Program-made: the position numbers and the translations under genes
Origin: an uncultured Ruminococcus sp.
GTDB taxonomy: Bacteria; Bacillota; Clostridia; Oscillospirales; Ruminococcaceae
DNA: 52,737 bases
Assembly (NCBI GenBank): GCA_947169885.1
Contig: CAMVRM010000019.1
Span: 1 to 52,737 of the forward strand
Direction: 5' to 3'
Notes under the pieces: model-generated
What the model saw: only the letters and a program-made list of their open reading frames with translations
Told to the model about the DNA's origin: nothing
Databases searched by the model: none
In this document: positions 44,749 through 52,737 of the stretch, in pieces
Position numbering within the stretch: position 1 is the first letter of the stretch
How the letters are laid out: every line of letters starts with the position of its first letter

Positions 44749-46173
44749 ATGGATTTTCAGTCATGGATAAATAATATCGAGGGACTGGGGGCGGTTTATG
44801 CCTTTGATATTATGCCCGACGGAAGTTTCAGCGAGATACGTCTTATGGCGGTCAATAAGCAGAACGAGGGCATCATCACCCGAAACCCTGCCGCTCCGAA
44901 ATTCTATCCGGGGATACCCTATCGTTATTACTGGCAGGATATTAACTTTGAGGATTATGTTTACAGATGCGGAAGCAAGAACCAGCCGCTTTATTCCTAT
45001 GTCAACGCTCACGGTTTCTGGATCAAAGGCTTCTATATACCCGTGACCGAACCGGGGACAGTCTCGGCGGTCGTTTCGGCGCAGGCGGACAAGACTAAGA
45101 AACGGACGGTCTATTGCCTGTATGTGCTGACTTATTCAAAGGAAGTCGATTCGGATGCAATGTCAAGCCGTTCCTCAGCCGTTTCGGAAGCAGTCATGAA
45201 CATCACTGTCAAGCTTCACGAAACGCAGGATTATTACCGCTCGATAGCCGATACGGTAGCCGAGATAAAAAAGGTCTGCGGCTCGCAGTACTGTTCGCTC
45301 TACACCGTTGACCACAGCACTCAAAAGTGCGAATTTATCAACGAAAACGGCTCTGACCCTGTAACGTTGGAGAGCTTGGCGGCAAGCATGGAGCGTTCGC
45401 CGTATGAAACTGCAATAGCGTGGGAGCAGGATCTTGCAAAAAGTGACAGCCTGCTTCTTGACGATCTTGGCGTTGTCAAGGAGCGTGACCCAAAGTGGTA
45501 CACCTCGTTGACCTCATACGGCATAAAGAGCATTGTTTTGTATGCGATACGCTATAACCAGACTCTGCTCGGTTTCATTTGGGCGGCAAATTTTGACAAC
45601 ACAAAGATCATGCAGATCAAAGAAACGCTCGAAATGACTTCATTCATAATCGCTGCGGTCATAACGAACCACAGATTTCTCTCGCTTCTCGAACAGAAAA
45701 GTTCAGTTGACGGTCTGACGCAGGTGAACAACCGCAACGCTATGAATGACCGCATCGACAAGCTTGTCGCAGAAAAAGAAACACGTCCCGACAAAATGGG
45801 TGTTGTCTTTTGTGACCTTAACGGCTTGAAAGTTGTGAACGATGATGAGGGTCACGATGCAGGCGACAAACTGCTCACCAGAGCGGCGGCTCTTTTGAAG
45901 ATAGCATTCGGCGATCACGAGATATACCGTGCAGGCGGTGATGAGTTCGTGGTGCTGTGCGGCGGTATCGAGAGCGAAAAACTCGATGAACTGACGGCAC
46001 AGCTCAGGGCACTTGCGGACAGCACGGCTGATGTCAGCTTTGCGATAGGCAGTGTTTACTGCACAGGCGACTATGACATCTATGCGGCGATGCAGTCTGC
46101 GGATGAGGAAATGTACAAGGACAAAAAGAAATACTATGAAGATCACCCTGAAAAAAACAGGCGAAAAAAATAA
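44749..46173 (+). CDS. GAF-GGDEF diguanylate cyclase
   Basis: A 474-residue cytoplasmic protein. The first 140 residues look like a PAS-type or unnamed sensor region (YPGIPYRYYWQDINFEDYV). Residues about 145-310 resemble a GAF domain. The C-terminal 160 residues are a GGDEF domain with SSVDGLTQVNNRNAMND and an intact AGGDEF active loop, so it should make cyclic di-GMP. The inhibitory RxxD site five residues before GGDEF is absent (FGDH instead), so product inhibition is unlikely. The gene is monocistronic with its own promoter and CAAAGGAGTG ribosome-binding site. There is no obvious link to the sulfur cluster; c-di-GMP might control adhesion of this fibre degrader. Confidence 0.88.
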   Translation: MDFQSWINNIEGLGAVYAFDIMPDGSFSEIRLMAVNKQNEGIITRNPAAPKFYPGIPYRYYWQDINFEDYVYRCGSKNQPLYSYVNAHGFWIKGFYIPVTEPGTVSAVVSAQADKTKKRTVYCLYVLTYSKEVDSDAMSSRSSAVSEAVMNITVKLHETQDYYRSIADTVAEIKKVCGSQYCSLYTVDHSTQKCEFINENGSDPVTLESLAASMERSPYETAIAWEQDLAKSDSLLLDDLGVVKERDPKWYTSLTSYGIKSIVLYAIRYNQTLLGFIWAANFDNTKIMQIKETLEMTSFIIAAVITNHRFLSLLEQKSSVDGLTQVNNRNAMNDRIDKLVAEKETRPDKMGVVFCDLNGLKVVNDDEGHDAGDKLLTRAAALLKIAFGDHEIYRAGGDEFVVLCGGIESEKLDELTAQLRALADSTADVSFAIGSVYCTGDYDIYAAMQSADEEMYKDKKKYYEDHPEKNRRKK

Positions 46174-46208
46174 ATATATATAGTATACTATTGCTGATAC
46201 TTAAAAAA

Positions 46209-46250
46209 CTAATGTAGGGGACGTACCTGAGTGTGCGTCCCCTACATTAG
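46209..46250 (-). terminator. Perfect 15-bp hairpin, terminator on the minus strand
   Basis: CTAATGTAGGGGACG (46209-46223) pairs perfectly with CGTCCCCTACATTAG (46236-46250). On the minus strand six T follow, on the plus strand none. It may once have served the minus-strand surface-protein gene before MITE-2 copy B inserted between them. Confidence 0.55.
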
Positions 46251-46290
46251 CAATACAGAACAAAATCGTGAATACTTCCGCATATTTCTA

Positions 46291-46447
46291 TAGCAATACA
46301 AGGAAATATCGGCATAAAGATTTCGAGAGAAAATTTCACAGTACAAGGAAAACGACCGCAGTTGGGCTGTCGCCCTGCAAGGGAGTTTGACGCAGTAATG
46401 TGGAATTTTATCCGAAAGATTTGTGTTGATATTTTCTTGGATTGCTA
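46291..46447. mobile_element. MITE-2 copy B (157 bp)
   Basis: Ends TAGCAATACAAGGAAATA and TATTTTCTTGGATTGCTA form an imperfect inverted repeat, with TA at both sides (46289-46290, 46448-46449). Same length as copy A at 19385-19541 and in reverse orientation. Confidence 0.85.
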
Positions 46448-46477
46448 TAGTTCACTTGATGCGGCATATACAACGCA

Positions 46478-46512
46478 AAATCGGCAGCTCCCCGAAAGGA
46501 ACTGCCGATCTT
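46478..46512 (-). terminator. Terminator of the surface-protein gene
   Basis: ATCGGCAGTTCC and GGAGCTGCCGAT form the stem; TTTTGC follows on the minus strand and CTTTTATTT on the plus strand. Confidence 0.75.
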
Positions 46513-46548
46513 TTATTTAGAGGTGTTGTGTTAAGTGCTTTTGATCGA

Positions 46549-49500
46549 TTACTTAACTGTAACTGTAACAGCGTTCTTGATAGCACCTGCGGTGTCCCAA
46601 GTTCCGCCAACCTTAGCCGCAATAGCGATCTTGTAGGTCGAGCCGGGCTTGAGGTTCTTAGGAGTTGTAAAGCTTGTGGTAGAAGCAGGGATAGAGGAAG
46701 TCTGAACTCTCCACTTGCCTGCCAGGTAAACCGATACGCCGTAAGCCTGAGCATTTTCAACAGCATCCCAAGTGAATCTCATCTGGTGGAATTCCTCGCT
46801 GTAAGCAACCTGAATGTTGGTAGGAACTGTAACAGCAGGAGCCTTAGGAGTTACAACAACAGCGTTGGAAACGTCCATGTTCCACTTGCCGTCGATCATT
46901 GCAACAACTGCAACGGTGTAATCAGTGCCGACCTTGAGATCATTGAGGATATAAGATGTAGCGTAGCCCTCAGCGCCTTCGATCTCGACCCACTTGCCGT
47001 TGCTTGCCTGACCGATAACCTTGTACTTAGTAGCGCCTGCAACAGCTGTCCAAGTCAGCTTAACAGCGTTGTCGCCTGCCTCGTAAGTGATAACAGGAAC
47101 CTTAGAAGCGTTAGGAGTAACAGTGATAGCGTTGGAGAAGTCCATGTTCCACTCGCCATCGAGCATTGCAACTACTGCAACGGTGTATTCAGCGCCGGTT
47201 CTAAGACCTTCGAGTACGTAAGAAGTTGTGTAGCCCTGAGTGATGAGCTTCCAAGTGCCGTTCTGATAGCCTACAACGCCGTACTTAGTAGCGCCCGCTA
47301 CCTCAGTCCATGTCAGCTTAACGCAGTTGTCACCGGGTTCATAGGAAACGGTAGGAGTCTTGACAACAGTATTCTTAGCCTCCATTACAGAAGTGTAAGT
47401 AACGCCGTCAACTACTGCGGTAGCGGTGTATATAGTCACGCCTTCACCGGGTTCGGAAGTAACAGTCGATTCGTAAACCTTTTCTTCGCCGCAAACCGAG
47501 CAAACAGACTTGAACTTAGCAGTGTAGCCGCCGCCCTCAACAGGAGCCCAAGACCACATCGGGTTGCCGAAGGAGTGAGGTATCATTTCGATGTCGTCAA
47601 CGACCTTTGTATCGGGAGTAAGGTGTTTGTCAGTGAATGTAGCGGTATAAGTAGTTTCGCCCTTGTGATCGCAGCTTGCCTGCTTAGTTACTGCGGAAGT
47701 TACAGTGCCGGTTTCAACGATGTCAGCATTATCACCGTTTGTACACTTCTTAGTAGCTGTGCAAGTCCACTCGCCGTCAACGAACTGCCAATCGTAAGTA
47801 GCTTCATCTTCATACGCAGGGTCGATAGCAGGAATGACAACTTCCTTAGTGAAGCTGAATGCTTCGTTCTCGAATGTTGCGGTGTAAACGCCCATGCCGC
47901 GTTCATGAATGGTAGGCTCAGTAGTTACGGTGTAAGTAACTTCAACAGTCTCGGTCTCGACTTCATCACAGTTCTGGCACTTGCGAGTAGCTGTAACGGT
48001 GGTCTTGTCATCGGATAATGTGTATTCGGGAGTGCTGAACTCATGAGGAAGCTTTTCAATAGTCTCCTGATACCACATATCCTCGTCCATAGTGTAGGTT
48101 ATACCTGTTTCTTCATCGGTATATGTAGCATACACGATCTTAGCGCCTTCTTCTGTGCAGCTGGCAGGTACGGTCTTTGTAATAAGGTCAGCTACTTCTG
48201 CACGTTCATAGGTGCAGCCGTCATTAGCACATCTGAGGTAAACAACAGCCTTTTCGCCCTTGACCTGCCAGAACCATGTAGCCTCGTATTTGTGACCTGT
48301 TGCAGGGATAACAACTTCAATGCTGTCAGTGTAGGTCTTGTCATTCAGCTCAAAGGTAGCAGTCCATTTAGCAAGTCCGTCTTTTTCGCAGGTAGCAGGG
48401 GTAATAACATCAACTACGATGTCATCCTCTTTGAAGATTTCTACGTATTTGTCATCATCGTGGATGCACCATACGGTAGCGGTTGCGGTCTTATTTTCAA
48501 AGTCCCAATCCCATTCAGCTTCATCTTCATAGGTGTGACCGAGTGCAGGAGTTTCTACTTTCTCTACACGCATAGAGAAGTCTTTTGTATTTGTAAATTC
48601 TGCGTAGTAGGTGATCTCACCCTTTTCGGTGCAGGTTGCTTCCTTTGTTATATCAGAACGAGTGGTAACTGTTTCGGTTATATTATCTTTCTCAGTAGCT
48701 GATTCGTTGATACACTCTCTGAAACCTGTGCAAGTTGACTTATCCTCAGACCAAGTGTAAACAGGGGCAGCATATTCTTTTCTCTCGATAGGAATAACGA
48801 CCGTCTCACTCTGTTCAGCAAATGCCTCGTTCTCGAATTTAGCAGTGTAGACTTTTTCACCTGTTTCGTCTACGGTTGCAGCCTTAGTGATATCTACGGT
48901 TGCTTTTACTGTTTCAGACTGAGGGTGACCGCCGTTATTGCAGGTGCGTGTTGCGGTGCAAGTTCTATTGCCGTCAGCATCTTCGGCGCTCCAAACGTAT
49001 GTAGGTGTATTCCAATCGTGACCGATAGCAGGGAGAACGATCTTCTGCGTTCTTACGTTTTCGTCTTCGCTTTCTCTGCTGTCAAATTTGATACCCTCAT
49101 AGTCTACTTCTGCGTGAATGATCCTATAACCGTCATTTTCACAATCAGGGTTAACAAGCTCATCAGTTATAAGTTTAGCCTGGGTATTTACGTCCAGATC
49201 ATCGTAGCCCTCATCGGTGCAGTCGATCCTTGCATAAGCGTAGTCCTTATACTGATCCCATACCCACCTAACAGTGAAGTTGTGCTTGAGCTTAGGGAGA
49301 GTAGCCTCTGTTGTGGTAGTGTAAGTTACTTCGTCCCATATGAATGTTGCAGTGTACTCTGCATAGCCATCTTCTTCAAAAGTAGCTGCTCTGTAAGTAT
49401 CTGCGTTTACTTGTATAGCTTCACCGGAAACTGTAAATGCTTCTGTGTCTTCGGGATTAGTTTTATTGACCAGCGTGAGGGTTGCTTTGGAATAATCTTC

Positions 49501-49752
49501 GTTCCAAGACCAGCTTGAATCATATTCCTTCTTCTGCTGCTCCTGCTCCTGTTCCTGCTGTTCGCCGGGTTCTTCACCACCGTTATTGACATCGTTTTTA
49601 GGGTCGGTGGTCTGTGTGTTGTTGATGATCGACGTGTTGTTGTTGTCTGTCTCATTTGCGCTTACGGACATGAGTGCGGGAGACATTGAGCCTGCCACGC
49701 TTGCGATAGCGGTCATACCAGCCAGTGTGCGTTTAACGAGTTCGTGTTTCAT
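46549..49752 (-). CDS. Large repetitive secreted protein with Fn3-like modules and C-terminal CBM37
   Basis: A 1067-residue secreted protein without a recognisable catalytic domain. A signal peptide (1-32) is followed by a Gln/Glu-rich linker (EEPGEQQEQEQEQQKKE). About eight repeats of roughly 75-85 residues then follow. Each has a W-x-W or W-S start, a Cys pair (such as CTATRTCNNGG, CSVCGEEK), the phrase ATCTEKGEITYYAEF and a closing PALGH or PAIGH. Two Fn3-like modules (VKLTWTEVAGATKYGVVGY, VKLTWTAVAGATKYKVIGQ) and a CBM37 module end the protein. The repeats resemble those of Ruminococcus and clostridial surface proteins of unknown role. An adhesin or scaffold-like role in substrate binding is inference. 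AAGGAGG precedes the ATG. Confidence 0.8.
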   Translation of the reverse strand: MKHELVKRTLAGMTAIASVAGSMSPALMSVSANETDNNNTSIINNTQTTDPKNDVNNGGEEPGEQQEQEQEQQKKEYDSSWSWNEDYSKATLTLVNKTNPEDTEAFTVSGEAIQVNADTYRAATFEEDGYAEYTATFIWDEVTYTTTTEATLPKLKHNFTVRWVWDQYKDYAYARIDCTDEGYDDLDVNTQAKLITDELVNPDCENDGYRIIHAEVDYEGIKFDSRESEDENVRTQKIVLPAIGHDWNTPTYVWSAEDADGNRTCTATRTCNNGGHPQSETVKATVDITKAATVDETGEKVYTAKFENEAFAEQSETVVIPIERKEYAAPVYTWSEDKSTCTGFRECINESATEKDNITETVTTRSDITKEATCTEKGEITYYAEFTNTKDFSMRVEKVETPALGHTYEDEAEWDWDFENKTATATVWCIHDDDKYVEIFKEDDIVVDVITPATCEKDGLAKWTATFELNDKTYTDSIEVVIPATGHKYEATWFWQVKGEKAVVYLRCANDGCTYERAEVADLITKTVPASCTEEGAKIVYATYTDEETGITYTMDEDMWYQETIEKLPHEFSTPEYTLSDDKTTVTATRKCQNCDEVETETVEVTYTVTTEPTIHERGMGVYTATFENEAFSFTKEVVIPAIDPAYEDEATYDWQFVDGEWTCTATKKCTNGDNADIVETGTVTSAVTKQASCDHKGETTYTATFTDKHLTPDTKVVDDIEMIPHSFGNPMWSWAPVEGGGYTAKFKSVCSVCGEEKVYESTVTSEPGEGVTIYTATAVVDGVTYTSVMEAKNTVVKTPTVSYEPGDNCVKLTWTEVAGATKYGVVGYQNGTWKLITQGYTTSYVLEGLRTGAEYTVAVVAMLDGEWNMDFSNAITVTPNASKVPVITYEAGDNAVKLTWTAVAGATKYKVIGQASNGKWVEIEGAEGYATSYILNDLKVGTDYTVAVVAMIDGKWNMDVSNAVVVTPKAPAVTVPTNIQVAYSEEFHQMRFTWDAVENAQAYGVSVYLAGKWRVQTSSIPASTTSFTTPKNLKPGSTYKIAIAAKVGGTWDTAGAIKNAVTVTVK

Positions 49753-50137
49753 TTTCAGTTTCCTCCTTGGATAATATAGAATATAATAATTTTAATGCGC
49801 ATACGACAAAAGCGATTTTTCGTACCGTCTGCGCTATTGTTGACAAAACCGATGTTTGGAGAGCTTTGGTGTTACCGTCTACTCCTTATACAATAAAAAT
49901 ATTATCAGCTTATCTATACTGTGATAATATTGATTGGTTCATTTGTCAAAATTATTATAACATTTCCGAGATTAGTTGTCAAGAGTTTCTTAACAAATTA
50001 GGCGTTTAATACAAAAGTTTTACGGATTTATTGGTGAAAGTATTTGAAATATAGGGATTTTCGACAAACATTTTGATTTATTTATTAACAAAATGCGGCA
50101 GAAACCAATATCTTTTTATGTAAAATGTGTAAAAAAC
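49753..50137. other. AT-rich intergenic region upstream of the surface-protein gene
   Basis: About 385 bp with the promoter region of the minus-strand surface-protein gene. No credible gene on either strand. Confidence 0.5.
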
Positions 50138-50175
50138 AAGACCGACAGTCCCCGAAGAAACTGTCAGTCTTTTTA
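50138..50175 (-). terminator. Terminator of the GH5-CBM37 gene
   Basis: On the minus strand GACTGACAGTTTC, TTCG loop, GGGACTGTCGGTC, then TTGTTTT. It lies 20 bp after the stop codon. Confidence 0.85.
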
Positions 50176-50192
50176 TGGTTCTTTTGTATGAA

Positions 50193-52223
50193 TTACTTAA
50201 TGGTTATGGTGATCGCATTCTTGATTGCGTTTGCGGTGTCCCATGTGCCGTTCACTCTTGCAGCAACTGCTACCTTGTAGCTCTTGCCGGGGGTGAGGTT
50301 CTTAGGAGTTGTGAACGAATTGGTGGTAAGAGCGGAGGTCTGTATTCTCCACTTGCCCGAGAGATAAACAGCGATGCCGTACTTGTCAGCGCCTGCGACA
50401 TTATCCCAAGTCAGTCTTACCTGATGATAAGTCTCGCTGTATTCAGCTTTGATGTTTGTGGGGTAAGTCGGGGCAGTTGAAGAATTGTTCGGAGTAACAG
50501 TGATAGCCTTTGAGTAGTCAAGATTCCAGCTTCCGCCGAACTTGCCGATAACAGCCACCTTGTACTTAGTGCCTGCGGTAAGACCTGTCATCGTGTAGGA
50601 AGTGCCGCTGCAATCAGCAAGCTTTGTCCAGGAACCGCTTGCAGACTGAGTGTAAACAGCATAGCCCTCTGCGTCGGTCACTGCTTTCCAGCTGAGTTTT
50701 ACGCTGCCGTTTCCGGGAGTGTAAGTAACAGTCGGGTTCTCATAAGTAACAGGGGTCTTAGGATCAACTATCGTGCCGCCGTCAAGGTTGCTGCCTTCCT
50801 TAGCTGCATAGTTTGCATAGAAATCGTCAAGAGAGATGCCGTCCTTACCGAGTGCTACCTTGTGGTCAAGACCAATGAACTTCTTGCTGGTTTGTGTCTT
50901 CCAGATAGCAGGGTAGTAGTAAGTCTCATACTTTTCGGTATCCCAGTTAATGGTAGTCTTACCCTTGATAGTGCCGTCATCATTGCGTACAACGCCGAAC
51001 TGGATGTCTTTCCAAAGTCCGCCTGTGTCGCCCGAGTCATCGTTCAGGCACCAGAATGTGTGGTTAATGTGATGCTTTATCATGTAGTCACGGAGCAGAC
51101 CGAGCCACTTTTCGTTGTCGCCGCCGTCAAGTCTGCCGCCCCATTCGCCGATGAGCAGGGGATACATATCCTTTTCAACAAGGTAAGCCCAAGTGTCATA
51201 CCAATAATCATCAAGCAGGGTCTGTTCGGTGAAGTCCTTGTGGAACCAAGGCTGATCGCTTACGACAGGACCGTAGTCATGCGGAGAGTAAACGATCTGA
51301 CTTGTGCCCGAAGTAGGCAGAATGGGGTATTTAGCAACGCCTCTGAGGTTGCCGCCCCACCAAGCACCGTGACCCTCGAAGCCCTCTACGCCCTCGATAA
51401 GGATAAGTGCGTTGGGGTTCTTGTCGAGGATAGCGTTTGCGCAGTCCTCAGCAGCCTTTCTCCAGTTGTTGGGAGCGTTGGAGTTGTCCCATATAGCGTC
51501 AACGGGAGCGCCGCCGTAGGTGCTGTGAGGTTCATTTTTCAGGTCAAAGCCGATAAGAGTGTCATCGCCCTTGTAGTGGTCAGCGCACCATGCAAGAGTT
51601 TCTATCCACACGTCAGTGGTAACGTTTACGGTCTTGCCGTCACGTCCTTCAAAGCTCTTGCCGTACCAAAGACCGTAGTTATGACCCGAGTTATTGGATT
51701 CGGGGCTGTGTATGTCGATAAAGCACTTAACGCCGTACTTCTTGCACTTAGCAAGCAGAACTTCAAAAGTCTGCTGACTGTTAGCTACCTCGCCATTGAT
51801 AATAAGGTCAACGTTTATGGGGTAGTTGGGGTCATCGTTAGGGTTAACGCTGGATATAGGGTCGGGGTCGCCGATCATCCAGTTATAGAGCAGTTCGGTC
51901 GAAACAGGCAGACGGAGAACGTTTACACCGTGGTCGGCGATGTCCTTTACCATATCGTCGATGTCACCGCTCCAAAGGTAATGGGGCGAGCATTCTGTGC
52001 AGTTGAAGCCGAACCAGTTAGCGCCTGTGAGCCAAACCTCGTTGCCGTTCTTGTCGTAAAGTCTGCTGCCCTTTGCGTGCAGCCAGTCATCGTTTGTGTC
52101 GCTTGCTGCTGCGGAAACAGGCAGAGCGGTCTGGATCATGACAGGCATACCTGCTGCTGTGCCTGCAACGGACATTGCCGCAACAGAAGCGAAAGCTGTC
52201 ATTCTCCTGAAAAATTTGTTCAT
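50193..52223 (-). CDS. Secreted GH5 cellulase with Fn3-like module and CBM37
   Basis: I start at ATG 52223 (MNKFFRRMTAFASVA, a signal peptide) because GAGGTG lies seven bases upstream; the longer frame adds 22 residues without signal. The 676-residue protein has a GH5 barrel to about residue 480 with proton donor E231 (DLKNEPHS) and nucleophile E360 (LIGEWGGR). An Fn3-like module (about 495-580; VKLSWKAVTDAEGYAVY) and a CBM37 module (APTYPTNIKAEYSETYHQ to the end) follow. The catalytic domain is closely similar to that of 2749-4485, which carries a dockerin instead. This indicates exchange of anchoring modules between paralogues. Endo-beta-1,4-glucanase activity is likely. Confidence 0.92.
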   Translation of the reverse strand: MNKFFRRMTAFASVAAMSVAGTAAGMPVMIQTALPVSAAASDTNDDWLHAKGSRLYDKNGNEVWLTGANWFGFNCTECSPHYLWSGDIDDMVKDIADHGVNVLRLPVSTELLYNWMIGDPDPISSVNPNDDPNYPINVDLIINGEVANSQQTFEVLLAKCKKYGVKCFIDIHSPESNNSGHNYGLWYGKSFEGRDGKTVNVTTDVWIETLAWCADHYKGDDTLIGFDLKNEPHSTYGGAPVDAIWDNSNAPNNWRKAAEDCANAILDKNPNALILIEGVEGFEGHGAWWGGNLRGVAKYPILPTSGTSQIVYSPHDYGPVVSDQPWFHKDFTEQTLLDDYWYDTWAYLVEKDMYPLLIGEWGGRLDGGDNEKWLGLLRDYMIKHHINHTFWCLNDDSGDTGGLWKDIQFGVVRNDDGTIKGKTTINWDTEKYETYYYPAIWKTQTSKKFIGLDHKVALGKDGISLDDFYANYAAKEGSNLDGGTIVDPKTPVTYENPTVTYTPGNGSVKLSWKAVTDAEGYAVYTQSASGSWTKLADCSGTSYTMTGLTAGTKYKVAVIGKFGGSWNLDYSKAITVTPNNSSTAPTYPTNIKAEYSETYHQVRLTWDNVAGADKYGIAVYLSGKWRIQTSALTTNSFTTPKNLTPGKSYKVAVAARVNGTWDTANAIKNAITITIK

Positions 52224-52447
52224 AATAAACACCTCACATAAACTTTGATACCGGGAGCAACTTCCCTTAATATTCTCCCATGGTATCATATTGTAACAAT
52301 TGTAGCATTCCTTAATTCAAAAGTCAATAAACTTATTGTAAACATTCGATATAAACTTGAAGAATGTTTGCTTGTTTTTAAACATATTTCACTGTGCGTA
52401 AAAATTGTGTTTTTGGGCGTTTCTTTGGGGTGTTTGGCGCTTTGCGG

Positions 52448-52646
52448 AATGTCCTTGACGGACATTGTGGGTAATGTCCTTTGGACATTGTGAGTTAATG
52501 GTCTTGCGACCATTTGGGGTTCTTTTTCGGGAATCGCTTACGCTGTCCCGAAAAATAAAAATCGGCATTTTGGTGCTTCTACCCTTTTTTGTGGTATGCT
52601 TTCTTTTTGTGTACTTTTGAAAGTTGGTTTTGGGAATGCCGATTTT
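52448..52646. repeat. Cluster of five hairpins near the window end
   Basis: In succession: AATGTCC/GGACATT (52448-52466), AATGTCC/GGACATT (52473-52489), AATGGTC/GACCATT (52497-52514), TTTTTCGGGA/TCCCGAAAAA (52523-52555), and AAAATCGGCATT (52558-52569) with AATGCCGATTTT (52635-52646). All stems are perfect. No coding frame is credible here; a structured RNA or mosaic of terminators is possible. Confidence 0.6.
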
Positions 52647-52737
52647 ATGGCGTGAACTTTACGTTTGTGCGCTTTGGACTACTTTTGTTTTGACTGCTCT
52701 TTCTATCGCCCCAGAGGGGCGAATGAGGACTTTGCCC

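Overview
The window looks like chromosome of a fibre-degrading ruminal or gut Firmicute, most probably Ruminococcus albus or a close relative. Three observations support this: several secreted cellulases end in the same C-terminal module of about 90 residues that I recognise as the CBM37 type known from R. albus; other enzymes end in (or contain) type I-like dockerins; and the promoters and ribosome-binding sites are strong Gram-positive consensus types. Species assignment is inference.

Layout. 1-2745 is a graveyard of mobile DNA: the end of an IS110-type transposase, a SLOG/DUF1273 fragment, a tyrosine-integrase fragment, a 161-bp MITE and the tail of a prophage MuF head protein fused to a zinc-metalloprotease toxin-like domain with a small overlapping downstream gene. 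2749-7068 (minus) holds a GH5-dockerin and a CBM22-dockerin-GH43-CBM6 enzyme. 7377-16268 is a putative genomic island: it starts in an intact tRNA-Leu(UAG) and ends in a 49-bp exact copy of that tRNA's 3' half. It carries an Mrr-like endonuclease, a duplicated tail of the neighbouring GH43 gene, a truncated serine recombinase, a RepA-like ATPase and a Cas9 locus (tracrRNA, cas9, CRISPR array with 7 repeats). The adaptation genes are gone: only a 46-codon scar that reads as a cas1 start joined to a cas2 end remains between cas9 and the array.

16536-31843 is a plant-cell-wall cluster: GH43 arabinanase-like enzyme, a hybrid periplasmic-binding/GGDEF-like/AraC regulator, a PL10-CE8 pectinase and two GH9 cellulases. 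46549-52223 (minus) adds a large repetitive surface protein with CBM37 and a GH5-CBM37 cellulase.

32076-44573 is the most unusual part: a sulfur cluster built around a nitrogenase-like enzyme. gshA, metY, a LacI-type regulator, mccB, mccA, a NifX-like protein, a NifB-like radical-SAM protein, NifH-, NifD- and NifK-like proteins and a second NifX-like protein lie on one strand. The NifB-H-D-K order plus O-acetylhomoserine sulfhydrylase matches the logic of methylthio-alkane reductase (MAR): release methanethiol from methyl thioethers, fix it into methionine (MetY), pass the sulfur to cysteine by reverse transsulfuration (MccA/MccB) and on to gamma-glutamylcysteine (GshA). Seven copies of a TGATAACGTTATCA-like palindrome sit upstream of metY and mccB, with the proximal copy at exactly the same distance from the -35 box in both, which suggests one LacI-controlled regulon.

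Two families of short inverted-repeat elements (161 bp, three copies; 157 bp, two copies) are scattered through the window and share a central hairpin core.
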